A stretch of 45,935 bases of DNA from Marinobacterium arenosum (GCF_019795155.1 NZ_JAILYN010000037.1:1-45935); one strand, 5' to 3'; counted from the stretch's first letter, positions 1 to 10,138 are shown. Translations and numbers: made by a program. The notes: generated by a model from the sequence alone, not told the origin.

Positions 1-237
1 CCTGACCAACCGAGGTTGCGCGAGTATGTTCTTCTGATGGCATAACAGGTCGGACCGACGCCCCGAATCCCTGCCAAGCCGCTAGGCCCGATTGAGGCCG
101 CGTAGGAGATAAGCATCGGGGGGGGCAGATACCATCAAGGCTGGGCACAAACGCCCGTTGCAAAGCCGGATATAAGGAAGCAGTCCTTCGCCTGTTGTAC
201 AAAGGAAACGTGCTTGCCAACACGGGTGGGTCCATAT
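1..237 (+). mobile_element. Possible right end of an IS110/IS1111-like element (partial)
   Basis: The first frame from base 1 reads a 14-codon protein tail ending in TAA at 43-45. About 190 non-coding bases follow, up to 237. At 238-257 a REP-like sequence begins abruptly; an apparently intact copy of the same REP at 4723-4742 has different bases to its left, so something foreign seems to end at about 237. IS110-family elements of the IS1111 group are known to insert into REP sequences and to carry a structured non-coding region, the guide or bridge RNA, downstream of the transposase. That fits, but I do not recognise the protein tail with certainty. The family assignment is inference. Confidence 0.3.
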
Positions 238-257
238 AAGGGGCTTTAGCCGCGACC
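238..257 (+). repeat. REP-like element, copy 1
   Basis: AAGGGGCTTTAGCCGCGACC differs by one base from the sequence at 4723-4742. It resembles the pseudomonad REP core (gggcttcagccgcga). Here it directly abuts the sequence that fills the left edge of the window, as if interrupted. Bases 258-351 hold nothing else I can identify. Confidence 0.6.
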
Positions 258-351
258 TTCTCACCCGAAAGCCGCGGCCCATAAGGCTCATCAAGCGTAT
301 CTCCGACGCTTCTCCCGGATCGATCGCCGCTCAATTGGCAGAAAAACAAAC

Positions 352-1461
352 TCAGCCCGGATGCTGGATGGCACCCTTCTTGTAGTGGCGGGTTTCGTCA
401 ATCAGGAATTTCAGCCATTTCAGGTAAGGCGTGCCGCCGGTGCCCTGCGGGTCGCTGCTGCGGCGGGCGATATACTTGATCGCCCAGTGATAGTGCAGCT
501 CGCGGAACAGCGCCATCTGCTCCAGCGCATTATCGAACGCGTCCTCCGAGGCCAGCTCACGAAAATCGGGCAACTGGTCGACCCACTCCAGCCACTGGCG
601 GTGGCTGGCCGGCATATAGTTGCGCATATCCAGCAGGTGGCGGGTCAGCTTGTTCTGCTCATGGGGGATTTTCAGCAGCGAGGTCAGCACCGGCATAAAG
701 GTACTCTGGGCACCGGTCTCGCCGCGGTAGCTGATCGGCGGCTGATGGGTCCCCTCGTAACGAACGTCGTGGAACTGACTGATATAGGGGCGGAAGCGGC
801 TGTAGTAGAGTTCATCGGACATCCGCTCGGGGATCCGCTCCAGCGAGTCGATCATCCGCTCCATCACTTCGGCGATGGTCAACAGCAGCGCGTCGACCTG
901 GCCGGCATCGTCAAATCCCTGCCGCTGATCGAGCTGGATGATCTCGTCGAAGATTTTTGCCGCCAGCGCCTCGATCTCGACATGCACCAGGATGAACCAG
1001 TGCTCGTCATACAGATGGACGAAATTCTGCAGGGTATCGATATTGCCCAGTGCGATCGGCCCGGCCGGATCGAACCGCTTCCAGTTATAAAGGGTGTAAC
1101 CGTCATAACTGAGCATCGGTGGCCGCTCCAGCAGGCCGGCGATCTTACACAGCGGCACCGCCAGGTTGACCGGCAGCAGATGGCAGGGCGGCTGGCTGAT
1201 CTGGTTGATATAACCGGACGCCAGGAAGCCGAGCCGCACGTAATACAATCGGGCCTGCGGCTCCAGCCCCTCGGGAATATTGTCGTAGGGCCAGTCGGGC
1301 AGCGTCTGCTGCCGCATGAAATCGCGGAAACCTGGTTCCAGCAGCAGGCTGGGCAGATCATGGCCAAGCTGATCCAGCAACCGGAACGGCTCACCCAGCG
1401 TCAATTCGGTCGCTGGATCCTCACCGGGCAGGAACCCCCGGGTGGCAAAACAATCCTTCAT
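352..1461 (-). CDS. Indoleamine 2,3-dioxygenase family protein
   Basis: Heme dioxygenase of the IDO family (369 aa), which in studied members opens the indole ring of L-tryptophan to N-formylkynurenine; cytoplasmic. The start is the ATG at 1461, seven bases after a GGAGG; the TTG six bases further upstream lies too close to that site. Visible family motifs: YSRFRPYIS (equivalent to human IDO1 FFSVLRIYLS, with the active-site Arg kept and the first Phe replaced by Tyr), RGETGAQS, and MRNYMPASHRQW, whose His (about residue 287) matches the proximal heme ligand. The C-terminal SSDPQGTGGTP segment is typical of bacterial IDOs. No kynurenine-pathway gene lies nearby, so the physiological role is open. 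It is divergent from valS. Confidence 0.85.
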   Translation of the reverse strand: MKDCFATRGFLPGEDPATELTLGEPFRLLDQLGHDLPSLLLEPGFRDFMRQQTLPDWPYDNIPEGLEPQARLYYVRLGFLASGYINQISQPPCHLLPVNLAVPLCKIAGLLERPPMLSYDGYTLYNWKRFDPAGPIALGNIDTLQNFVHLYDEHWFILVHVEIEALAAKIFDEIIQLDQRQGFDDAGQVDALLLTIAEVMERMIDSLERIPERMSDELYYSRFRPYISQFHDVRYEGTHQPPISYRGETGAQSTFMPVLTSLLKIPHEQNKLTRHLLDMRNYMPASHRQWLEWVDQLPDFRELASEDAFDNALEQMALFRELHYHWAIKYIARRSSDPQGTGGTPYLKWLKFLIDETRHYKKGAIQHPG

Positions 1462-1623
1462 TTTCAAACCTCCGCAGAGCGTTTCTCAGGCCGGCGCCGT
1501 CAGTCAACGAGCGGCGGCCGGCTTCGCGTCCTGCGATCTCTGTTCCTTTAAACCTAGGCGAGATTTGAAATTGGGCTAGCAGCCGGTCCCCTTCTCCAGC
1601 TACATTCCAGCCCTCGAAAACGC

Positions 1624-1629
1624 TATACT
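1624..1629 (+). promoter_or_regulatory. Candidate -10 hexamer for valS
   Basis: TATACT lies about 70 bases before the valS start, in the 240-base gap between the divergent IDO-like gene and valS. No good -35 hexamer is seen at standard spacing, so this is only a candidate. Confidence 0.3.
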
Positions 1630-1699
1630 TCCGCGATTACGCGATTTGCATTACAAAGCCAATCCAGACCGAATTTCAGCCTTAAAGAATCAGAGCGAA

Positions 1700-4555
<2,856 letters not shown>

Positions 4556-4564
4556 GGGCTTCAA

Positions 4565-4604
4565 TTTAGCGGCAAGCTAAAAGCGTTAAGCTGCAAGAAC
4601 AAGA
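4565..4604 (+). repeat. Degenerate 7-bp periodic repeat
   Basis: Between valS and its terminator the sequence steps in sevens: AAGCTAA, AAGCGTT, AAGCTGC, AAGAACA. It is related in style to the long CTTGTGG array at 16317-16435 (AAGC is its complement). Confidence 0.45.
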
Positions 4605-4633
4605 AAGCCCGGCAAACTCTGCCGGGCTTTTTT
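4604..4633 (+). terminator. Intrinsic terminator after valS
   Basis: AAAGCCCGGCA and TGCCGGGCTTT form an 11-bp stem with a 5-base loop, running into a T tract. It lies 49 bases after the valS stop. The same GCCCGGC/GCCGGGC core recurs at 6774-6794 and 16265-16283. Confidence 0.9.
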
Positions 4634-4722
4634 AGTCTTAATCCGTAGGTTTGGGCGGGGCGCGCAGCTCGAGCGAAACGAATCTCAAGCTACGCGCGGT
4701 AAAGGCTTCGAACCTTTTGTAG

Positions 4723-4742
4723 AAGGGGCTTCAGCCGCGACC
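4723..4742 (+). repeat. REP-like element, copy 2
   Basis: AAGGGGCTTCAGCCGCGACC, one base different from 238-257. It lies in the convergent gap between valS and the EamA transporter (4641-4855), which holds no gene. Confidence 0.6.
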
Positions 4743-4855
4743 GACGTAGCACTGCACTATCTTTTCGCCGCGGGGTGCGCCTTCCACACCGCAAACCTAA
4801 AGCAAACCCGACTTAATCCGATTGAACGGCTCCAGAAGCCGAGGTGCGATTCCAG

Positions 4856-5797
4856 CTATGTCTTGATCTGGGAAAGCTTGCCCGCTTTCTCTCGCCGTTT
4901 ACTCAGCCAACCGTGGCTGCTAACCAGCAGGATGCCGGCAATAATCAGACCTGAGCCTACGACAAAGTTGGCTTCTATGCGCTCACCCAAAAGCCAATTG
5001 CCCAGCAGCACGCCAAACAGCGGGGTCATAAAGGAGAGGATACCCAGCTGGGAGGCTTTGTATCTGGTTAGCAACCAGAACCAGACCAGAAAGCTGAGGA
5101 AAGCGACACCGATGCCGTGGAAAGCCAGGCTGGACCAGACCTCCGGCGTGGGATTAATCTCGGTCTGATCGGTTGCCAACGACCAGAGAGTAAGAAGGAT
5201 AAAAGCCCCCAGCAGTTGATAGAGCAGCGTCTGCCGGGCTGGCAACGCACTCAAGCCGGTAGCACGGACAACCACGGTGGTTAGCCCCCAGGAGGCACCG
5301 GCCAACAGCGCGAGCAGATCGCCCCACAGCACAGCGCTGCTGAGTGTGTCCGACGAATTACCGCCCAGAAAGGCCAGCACAACACCCGCGAATGCCGCCA
5401 ATATACCCAACCACTGCATCCGACTCATACGCTCATTGGGGATTTTCAGGTGCAACCCGATGGCAGCAAAGATCGGTGACGTATAGAGGAACACGGTCGC
5501 ATGCCCGGCGGTGGTATGGTTCAGCGCCTCCCCCAGAAACAGGTACTCCAGCGTGAATAACAGGCCGATCAGGATCGCCGGGATACGATTCTCCGGCGCC
5601 AGCGGCATCTTCTGGCGCTGCAGCAGGATCAGCATGATCAGCAACGCAGCCGCGATACCTGAACGCAGCGCGATCTGAAATACGGGCACGATATCCTCGG
5701 CAACGGCTTTCAGCACCACCTGCTGTGACGCCATGACCATGCAAAAGATAACCATGCAGCCAAAGGCAAATAGATCCAGCGGTTGTCGAGTACCCAT
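4856..5797 (-). CDS. EamA/DMT-family transporter
   Basis: Inner-membrane permease of the drug/metabolite transporter superfamily (313 aa, about ten membrane segments, two EamA repeats), probably an exporter of a small metabolite; substrate unknown. The ATG at 5797 (MGTRQPLDLF) follows a strong AGGAGGGGG ribosome site and begins right at the first membrane segment. The open frame extends upstream to 5935 but would overlap the divergent regulator. Repeat 1 contains GHATVFLYTSPIFAAIGLHL, repeat 2 FMTPLFGVLLGNWLLGE; both are typical of the family. The Arg/Lys-rich tail is cytoplasmic. It shares a 106-base intergenic region and an operator with the AraC-family gene, which is likely its regulator. 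Confidence 0.9.
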   Translation of the reverse strand: MGTRQPLDLFAFGCMVIFCMVMASQQVVLKAVAEDIVPVFQIALRSGIAAALLIMLILLQRQKMPLAPENRIPAILIGLLFTLEYLFLGEALNHTTAGHATVFLYTSPIFAAIGLHLKIPNERMSRMQWLGILAAFAGVVLAFLGGNSSDTLSSAVLWGDLLALLAGASWGLTTVVVRATGLSALPARQTLLYQLLGAFILLTLWSLATDQTEINPTPEVWSSLAFHGIGVAFLSFLVWFWLLTRYKASQLGILSFMTPLFGVLLGNWLLGERIEANFVVGSGLIIAGILLVSSHGWLSKRREKAGKLSQIKT

Positions 5798-5839
5798 GGC
5801 CCCCTCCTGAATTTCGATGAACTGAAAGGGGATTATCAT

Positions 5840-5877
5840 TTTGTCTGCATTTCCATATATAGCTAGAATCAGACAAA
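5840..5877. promoter_or_regulatory. Inverted-repeat operator between transporter and AraC regulator
   Basis: TTTGTCTG (5840-5847) and its exact complement CAGACAAA (5870-5877) lie 30 bp apart centre to centre, three helical turns. TTGTCT at 5841 followed 17 bases later by TAGAAT (5864-5869) makes a plausible rightward promoter for the regulator, so its -35 lies in one half-site. This fits binding of the neighbouring AraC-family protein as a dimer controlling both genes. Confidence 0.65.
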
Positions 5878-5903
5878 CGATAGTGCAGATCAGCCAGCCG
5901 TCC

Positions 5904-6695
5904 ATGAGCCCAAAGCCGTTTATCCACCAGCCCATTGTCTTCGAGCAGCTGCCGGAGCCGGTGTTTTACCTGTCGCGAACGATGCCTTGCGATACGATCT
6001 ATCCGCCGCACATTCACCGGTGGGGGGAGTTTGTCTACTCCTTCTGCGGCGTGCTTGAGCTTCAGGCAGAAGGCTCGCTTTTCCGGGTGCCGCCCAACTA
6101 CGGCTTATGGCTACCGCCCGAAACAGAACATAAGGGCCTCAATCGCCACGCCTCAATTCACTGCTCGCTTTACATCGAGCCTGACCTCGCGGCGTATAAA
6201 GGTTTACCAACGGTCACTTGCGCCCTCACCATCAACGCGATGGTCCGGGCGATGCTGAATCATCTGTGCCTACAGCCGCCACAGACACCCTATACGGCGG
6301 ATGAAAGTCGCTTGCTGGAGGTGATTGTGGATCAACTGGCGGTGGCGCCCTGCGCGGGTAGCTACCTGCCCACATCCGATGATCCGGCCCTGTCGAAGGT
6401 GCTGGCCTATCTGGAGGATCATCCCGGCAACAACAGCCCGGTCCGGCAGCTGGCGGAACGCTTCGGCACCACGGAGCGCACCCTGGCCCGCAAAGCCCAG
6501 CGCGATCTGGGTATGCCGTTAAGCGAATGGCGACAACGATTGAAGGTGGTGCAGGCTATGCCAATGCTGCAAGCAGGCGCAACCGTCGAAAGCGTGGCAT
6601 TAGATCTGGGCTACAGTACGGCATCGGCATTTATTGCCATGTTCCGCAGGCTGTTGGAAATGACGCCGGACGAGTACCGCAAGAATGCGGAATAA
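5904..6695 (+). CDS. AraC-family transcriptional regulator
   Basis: DNA-binding regulator (263 aa). An N-terminal cupin-type sensor domain (PHIHRWGEFVYSFCGVLEL, then WLPPETEHKG) is followed by a C-terminal double helix-turn-helix (VRQLAERFGTTERTLARKAQRDLG, then VALDLGYSTASAFIAMFRR). The start ATG at 5904 gives MSPKPFIHQ; an in-frame ATG at 5841 would sit inside the operator. This cupin-AraC type is often divergent from the transporter gene it controls, as here. The effector is unknown. A hairpin follows at 6774. Confidence 0.9.
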   Translation: MSPKPFIHQPIVFEQLPEPVFYLSRTMPCDTIYPPHIHRWGEFVYSFCGVLELQAEGSLFRVPPNYGLWLPPETEHKGLNRHASIHCSLYIEPDLAAYKGLPTVTCALTINAMVRAMLNHLCLQPPQTPYTADESRLLEVIVDQLAVAPCAGSYLPTSDDPALSKVLAYLEDHPGNNSPVRQLAERFGTTERTLARKAQRDLGMPLSEWRQRLKVVQAMPMLQAGATVESVALDLGYSTASAFIAMFRRLLEMTPDEYRKNAE

Positions 6696-6773
6696 ACGGC
6701 TTCACCTGCCTTGGCAGACATGAGGAAGAAAAAATAATTGTGGCCGGAGAAAAATTTAGTTGAATTGATTCAG

Positions 6774-6800
6774 GCCCGGCAGAGTCTGCCGGGCTGTTGA
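6774..6800 (+). terminator. Hairpin after the AraC-family gene
   Basis: GCCCGGCA and TGCCGGGC form an 8-bp stem with a 5-base loop, followed by a weak T-rich stretch. It sits between two convergent units and has the same stem as the valS terminator. Confidence 0.6.
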
Positions 6801-6831
6801 TTTCAACAGCTGTAGCAAGCCAGCTCGCGGC

Positions 6832-7684
6832 TCACTCCTCCACCAGCTTCTTCAACTCCTTATCGATCCCCGCCTCATTGAGCAGGCTATCGACCAGCGG
6901 TGCCATGGCGCGATGACGCAGGGCGCTGTTGACCAGCGCTTCCGGCAGGCTTTCGCTCTGGCCGTTCGCTTTTCGGTCGCCCGAGTGTCCGTTGACCGGC
7001 GCGCCATTATTGAGCCCTTCAACGCTGATGATCTTCATGCCGTCGATCTTCTCCACCGGTTTGACGCTTTCGCGGATGATGTGCGGCAGGTTTTCATACA
7101 GGCTGATCACCCGCTTGAGGCTGATCTGCGCCTGCTGTTCCGCTTCACGGATCTTCAGCTCGCGTTGCTGTTCGATCTCCGAGTAGCGCTGCTGCTTCTC
7201 GATCTCCCACTGCTCCTGAGCGGTGCGCAGGTACTTGCGTTCGATATCCAGCAGGGCGTCCTGCTCTATGTCGTTGACCTCCTTGCAGCGGGTCTCGATC
7301 GCCATGGTCATCTTGGCCAGACCTTCGGCGTCGAACACATTGTCGGCGGGAAGAACGCCTTGTCGGTCTGGTCCAGCCCGGTCAGCGAGACGCTCTCCAG
7401 CTCCAGACCGTTTTTCAGCAGGTCCTCCGACACCACCTGCTGCACTTTCTGGACGAAACTGGAACGCTGCTCGTGTAACTCGTCCATCGCCATCTCGGCG
7501 GCCACCGAACGTAGCGCATCGACGAACTTACCTTCGATCACCTCCTTCAGCGCTTCCGGGTCCAGCGTACGCCGGCCCAGCGTCTGGGCGGCATTGGCGA
7601 TCGCATCGGAATCCAACTTACCCGCAGGTAGAACTCCGCCAGCACATCGACCCGCATAAGGCGGTGGCCGTTACCAGCGATCAG
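6832..7684 (-). pseudogene. Flotillin (SPFH/YqiK-type) remnant, frameshifted and 5'-truncated
   Basis: Three reading frames must be joined to give a flotillin C-terminal half. The first piece, near 7684-7622, reads MRVDVLAEFYLRV. The second, 7616-7350, reads DSDAIANAAQTLGRRTLDPEALK through LTGLDQTDKAFF. The third, 7338-6832, reads FDAEGLAKMTMAIETRCKE, then a Glu/Gln-rich coiled coil and the tail. The breaks, near 7617-7622 and 7343-7352, each look like a single lost base; normal family members continue without interruption. The N-terminal membrane anchor and first part of the SPFH domain are absent, since the DUF2726 gene ends at 7725. Two independent lesions plus truncation argue for decay rather than sequencing error. 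Confidence 0.8.
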
Positions 7685-7724
7685 CGCCGATTTGTAAGCC
7701 TGACTCGATAGCTATCCTGTTTCG

Positions 7725-8351
7725 TCAAGCATGGGGCGGCCTCTGATCCAGAGGCACAACAGCTTTCTTCCGTGACCTGATTGCAGGTCGGACTGCCTCG
7801 CCGCGGGCCGGCTCCACACTGCAGATATCCCGAAACCTGCCGCGGACCTCATCCGCCGAGAATACGGCTTGAACCGGAAAACGAAGCAGTATCAAGCCGA
7901 CCGCCCGGCAGGTTTCATCGAGAAAGCGATCCCGCTCCTGCCGCTTCGGACTACGGTGACTGCTGTCATCCAATTCGACAGCACAGACTACGCTCAAATC
8001 ATCACGGCGACAGACCACATAGTCGAAATGCTTGGCCTTGATCCGGCCAAAGGCACTGGCCCAAGCGGAGCGCTTGGCCATCGGCTTCACCTCGATCAGG
8101 TCGGCAACCCGCACCTTGCCGAACACCCGGTAATCGTCGCCGGCCGCTTGATCGAGTATCGACAGGAATTCCCGCTCGGCCGGTGAAAACAGCAGCGGCT
8201 TCAGCCGGTAGCTATCGCTGGCTGTATCGGTCGACTCGGCTGAATCAGCCTCTTTATCACCGCTGGTAACGGGCTTGCTGAACGACAGCGCCGCCTTTAA
8301 AACCAGTAGGCTGACCAGCGTGACCGCCAGCAGTAACAGCGTCCACTCCAT
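7725..8351 (-). CDS. DUF2726 domain protein with N-terminal membrane anchor
   Basis: 208 aa. Residues 3-23 form one membrane segment, then a short acidic linker (SGDKEADSAESTDT), then a DUF2726 domain from about 50 to 185. The domain shows FDYVVCRRDDLSVVCAVELDDSSH and FLDETCRAVGLILLRFP, a pattern reminiscent of endonuclease-like folds (D, then E-x-D). No biochemical role is established to my knowledge. The start ATG follows GGGGGAATAAGCC. It lies just upstream of the flotillin remnant on the same strand, so the two may once have been co-transcribed. Confidence 0.8.
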   Translation of the reverse strand: MEWTLLLLAVTLVSLLVLKAALSFSKPVTSGDKEADSAESTDTASDSYRLKPLLFSPAEREFLSILDQAAGDDYRVFGKVRVADLIEVKPMAKRSAWASAFGRIKAKHFDYVVCRRDDLSVVCAVELDDSSHRSPKRQERDRFLDETCRAVGLILLRFPVQAVFSADEVRGRFRDICSVEPARGEAVRPAIRSRKKAVVPLDQRPPHA

Positions 8352-8636
8352 GGCTTATTCCCCCACCGCAACAGGCGCTGAGTTGACCAGCAGGGATACG
8401 CCAACGGGGCTGAAAGAGCCTTGGGGGCATGAGAGTCCGACAAGAGGGTTGGCGAAGACGTAGCAGAAAGGATGCATCCGTTGCATTGTTCCTGTCCTTG
8501 TAAAATCCATTTTAGGACATCCGTTAAAACCCGAGTGTGCCGCGTATCGGCAGCCGGAGCAAGGGAACAGTTCTGGACTTTTGGCCCAGATCACGCGGAC
8601 CGTTACCGCAAATACTCCTCCCTTTTTATAGACGAC
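8352..8636. other. Intergenic region without a supported gene
   Basis: About 285 bases between the DUF2726 start and the terminator of the next minus-strand gene. A minus-strand reading frame crosses it but has no start signal or recognisable domain. It must contain the DUF2726 promoter; I could not pick one out with confidence. Confidence 0.4.
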
Positions 8637-8661
8637 AAAGCCCTGGACTGGCCAGGGCTTT
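8637..8661 (-). terminator. Hairpin after the first small secreted protein gene
   Basis: AAAGCCCTGG and CCAGGGCTTT form a perfect 10-bp stem with a 5-base loop, 36 bases past the stop codon of the gene at 8698. In the minus direction the stem ends in CTTTGTC, a poor T tract. Confidence 0.65.
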
Positions 8662-8697
8662 GTGGTCGTGCTGGAGGCGCCGGTAGCGGCGCACCAA

Positions 8698-8946
8698 TTA
8701 GTGGCTACCGAAGTAGAGATCGTCGGTGTAGTACAGATCCGCCGCTGCATCGTCGCGGCTCTCGAACTGGGCACTATCGGCACGCAGCTCAACCTGTTCC
8801 TTATCGATATAGCGGGTAGTGGTCTGAAACTCGGTACCGGCACCGATCCGGGCCTCGACGCCCAGGCTCGGTTCCAATGTGGCGGCGGAGGCCGCACCAG
8901 CGATCAGGGTGGCACCTAGGACAGCGGTTGTCAGTAGTGTTTTCAT
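8698..8946 (-). CDS. Small secreted protein, paralogue A (unknown family)
   Basis: 82 aa. Starts MKTLLTTAVLGATLIAGAASA, a textbook Sec signal peptide with cleavage after ASA, leaving about 61 residues that are acidic and Tyr-rich. The ATG at 8946 follows AAAGAGGAATTACCG. It is clearly homologous to the product of 9135-9371: shared pattern EP-x2-G-x-EA, GAG-x2-FQ, T-x-Y-x-D-x-E-x-V-x-L-x-A, and an end motif YTDDLYFGSH versus YSDNLYIGSR. No cysteines are seen in the mature part. I do not recognise the family; periplasmic or outer-surface location is inferred from the signal peptide. Confidence 0.8.
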   Translation of the reverse strand: MKTLLTTAVLGATLIAGAASAATLEPSLGVEARIGAGTEFQTTTRYIDKEQVELRADSAQFESRDDAAADLYYTDDLYFGSH

Positions 8947-8983
8947 CGGTAATTCCTCTTTATTCAATCAAAGGGCGCAGCCG

Positions 8984-9010
8984 GTCAAAATGAAATAAAA
9001 CTGAAAATTA
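8984..9010 (-). promoter_or_regulatory. 11-bp-spaced direct repeats upstream of paralogue A
   Basis: On the minus strand: TTTCAG, five bases, TTTCAT. A 13-base block shared exactly with the second paralogue (AATAAAACTGAAA on the plus strand, 8994-9006) lies 48 bases before the start codon. Hexamers repeated every 11 bp are the usual form of OmpR/PhoB-family response-regulator sites. Confidence 0.6.
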
Positions 9011-9134
9011 GACCTCGACCTTGTTTATAGCTACGCTTTATCAATTAATTTTTTACAATCACTTTCAGAAACAGTTCGTTGCTTTTTTAATAAGTAACTG
9101 AACACATTTCTGGTTAATTATTCAGCGGCTTCGC

Positions 9135-9371
9135 TTAACGGCTACCGATGTAAAGGTTATCGCTGTATCCGGCTGCATCGCTGTGCAGCTGTGACCCGGC
9201 GTTGGCGTTCAGAACAACACGTTCCTGGTCGACATAGGTCGTGGCACTCTGGAACGCAAGGCCTGCGCCCATGTGTGCTTCGGCCCCCTGCAGCGGCTCC
9301 TGGAAACCGGCAGAAGCGACACCGGCAGTCAGGGAGCTGGTCAGTACGATTGCAGTCATCAGGGTTTTCAT
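9135..9371 (-). CDS. Small secreted protein, paralogue B (unknown family)
   Basis: 78 aa, with signal peptide MKTLMTAIVLTSSLTAGVASA. The ATG at 9371 follows GAGGAAAAGATT. The mature part (about 57 residues) aligns end to end with the product of 8698-8946, with the same terminal LY-x-GS motif. The two genes are tandem, in the same orientation, 188 bases apart, with separate promoters, so they arose by local duplication but have diverged well below 60% identity. Bases 8968-9134 between them are AT-rich and hold only the upstream repeats of paralogue A. Confidence 0.8.
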   Translation of the reverse strand: MKTLMTAIVLTSSLTAGVASAGFQEPLQGAEAHMGAGLAFQSATTYVDQERVVLNANAGSQLHSDAAGYSDNLYIGSR

Positions 9372-9406
9372 AATCTTTTCCTCGTTCCAATTCGTCTTGA
9401 TGAGTG

Positions 9407-9445
9407 CAAATTTACAGAATAAAACTGAAACGAAACTGAAAATAT
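9407..9445 (-). promoter_or_regulatory. 11-bp-spaced direct repeats upstream of paralogue B
   Basis: On the minus strand: TTTCAG, TTTCG, TTTCAG, TTTTA, then a degenerate TTCTGT, i.e. hexamers every 11 bp. The 13-base block at 9418-9430 is identical to 8994-9006 and lies 47 bases before the start, against 48 for paralogue A. Confidence 0.65.
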
Positions 9446-9770
9446 TAGAAGACATTAATACAGGATGGGTGACAGACTGTTGCGATATCTTAAACAACTA
9501 GGTCATCAATCACTAAGTCCAATATCTGGCATTTAGAATCCACCAGCGCGCATAAATATTAAACAGTTATTTATTGAACACTTTTATTTACCAAAAAGCA
9601 TGGGGGCTCTATGGCTCTCTGCCAGCGATCGCTGGTACACAGGGTAACGGGAGGAAACAGGGCGAGCAGCAGGCAACAGGAACCATACCGCATGGGCCAC
9701 TCACAGCGGCGAGGTGGCTAACCGAGCAGGGCTGTCTGATGGCTGTCAGGAAGAAGTAGGGCGAACGAAA
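9446..9770. other. Intergenic region without a supported gene
   Basis: The first 150 bases are AT-rich, and a 15-base palindrome-like GCCAGCGATCGCTGG lies near 9620. A 61-codon plus-strand frame here starts with TTG, has low-complexity Gly/Gln content and no ribosome site, so I do not call it. Confidence 0.4.
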
Positions 9771-9797
9771 CAGGGGCTGCATCACTGCAGCCCCTGT
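9771..9797 (-). terminator. Strong hairpin terminator after the 43-residue membrane protein gene
   Basis: CAGGGGCTGCA and TGCAGCCCCTG form an 11-bp GC-rich stem around a 4-base loop, 28 bases downstream of the 9825 stop. In the minus direction it runs into CTGTTTCGTT. Confidence 0.75.
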
Positions 9798-9824
9798 TGG
9801 AAGACAATCGGCAGAGAGATCCGC

Positions 9825-9956
9825 TTACTTCTTGGGATCTTCGTTGATCAGCTTTTTGATCTTGAAGAACGCCCAGACCATCACGGTGGACATTGCCGCA
9901 ACCATTACCAAGCTCGGCAGCAAAGTTTCCGCAGTATAAGCATCAACGCCAAACAT
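9825..9956 (-). CDS. 43-residue single-span membrane protein
   Basis: The reading frame begins MFGVDAYTAETLLPSL and ends KIKKLINEDPKK. Residues 12-31 (LLPSLVMVAAMSTVMVWAFF) form one membrane span, with a short acidic N-terminus and a Lys-rich C-terminus, predicting N-out/C-in. The ATG at 9956 follows GAGGTGCTGATT, a good ribosome site, and a strong hairpin terminator follows, so this looks like a complete monocistronic gene. The charge layout resembles filamentous-phage coat proteins, but no other phage gene is near. Function unknown; it could equally be a small modulator of a membrane complex. Confidence 0.65.
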   Translation of the reverse strand: MFGVDAYTAETLLPSLVMVAAMSTVMVWAFFKIKKLINEDPKK

Positions 9957-10138
9957 AATCAGCACCTCGAAGCATGTTCATCAGAGTTGCTGTGAGGTTA
10001 CCTCCGAACACATTAGGGGATATTGATATAGCTCAAGAGATCAGAAGTTGAGCAGTCACAGGGAGCGGCCTGAATGCTTGCAAAAATCCCAGCCCTGAAC
10101 CATACATAACAGGACCCAGTATCAGCAGGAGCAGACCG

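Noticed and set aside
361-1551. 396-codon plus-strand reading frame opposite the IDO-like gene
   Set aside because: Antisense shadow; the minus strand carries a recognisable enzyme with a good ribosome site, while this frame has no domain or start signal.
8355-8897. 180-codon minus-strand frame overlapping the first small secreted protein
   Set aside because: No signal or family; it overlaps a gene with a signal peptide, good ribosome site and terminator.
9825-9956. Filamentous phage coat protein
   Set aside because: The charge pattern is similar, but there is no signal peptide and no neighbouring phage gene; kept as a membrane microprotein of unknown role.
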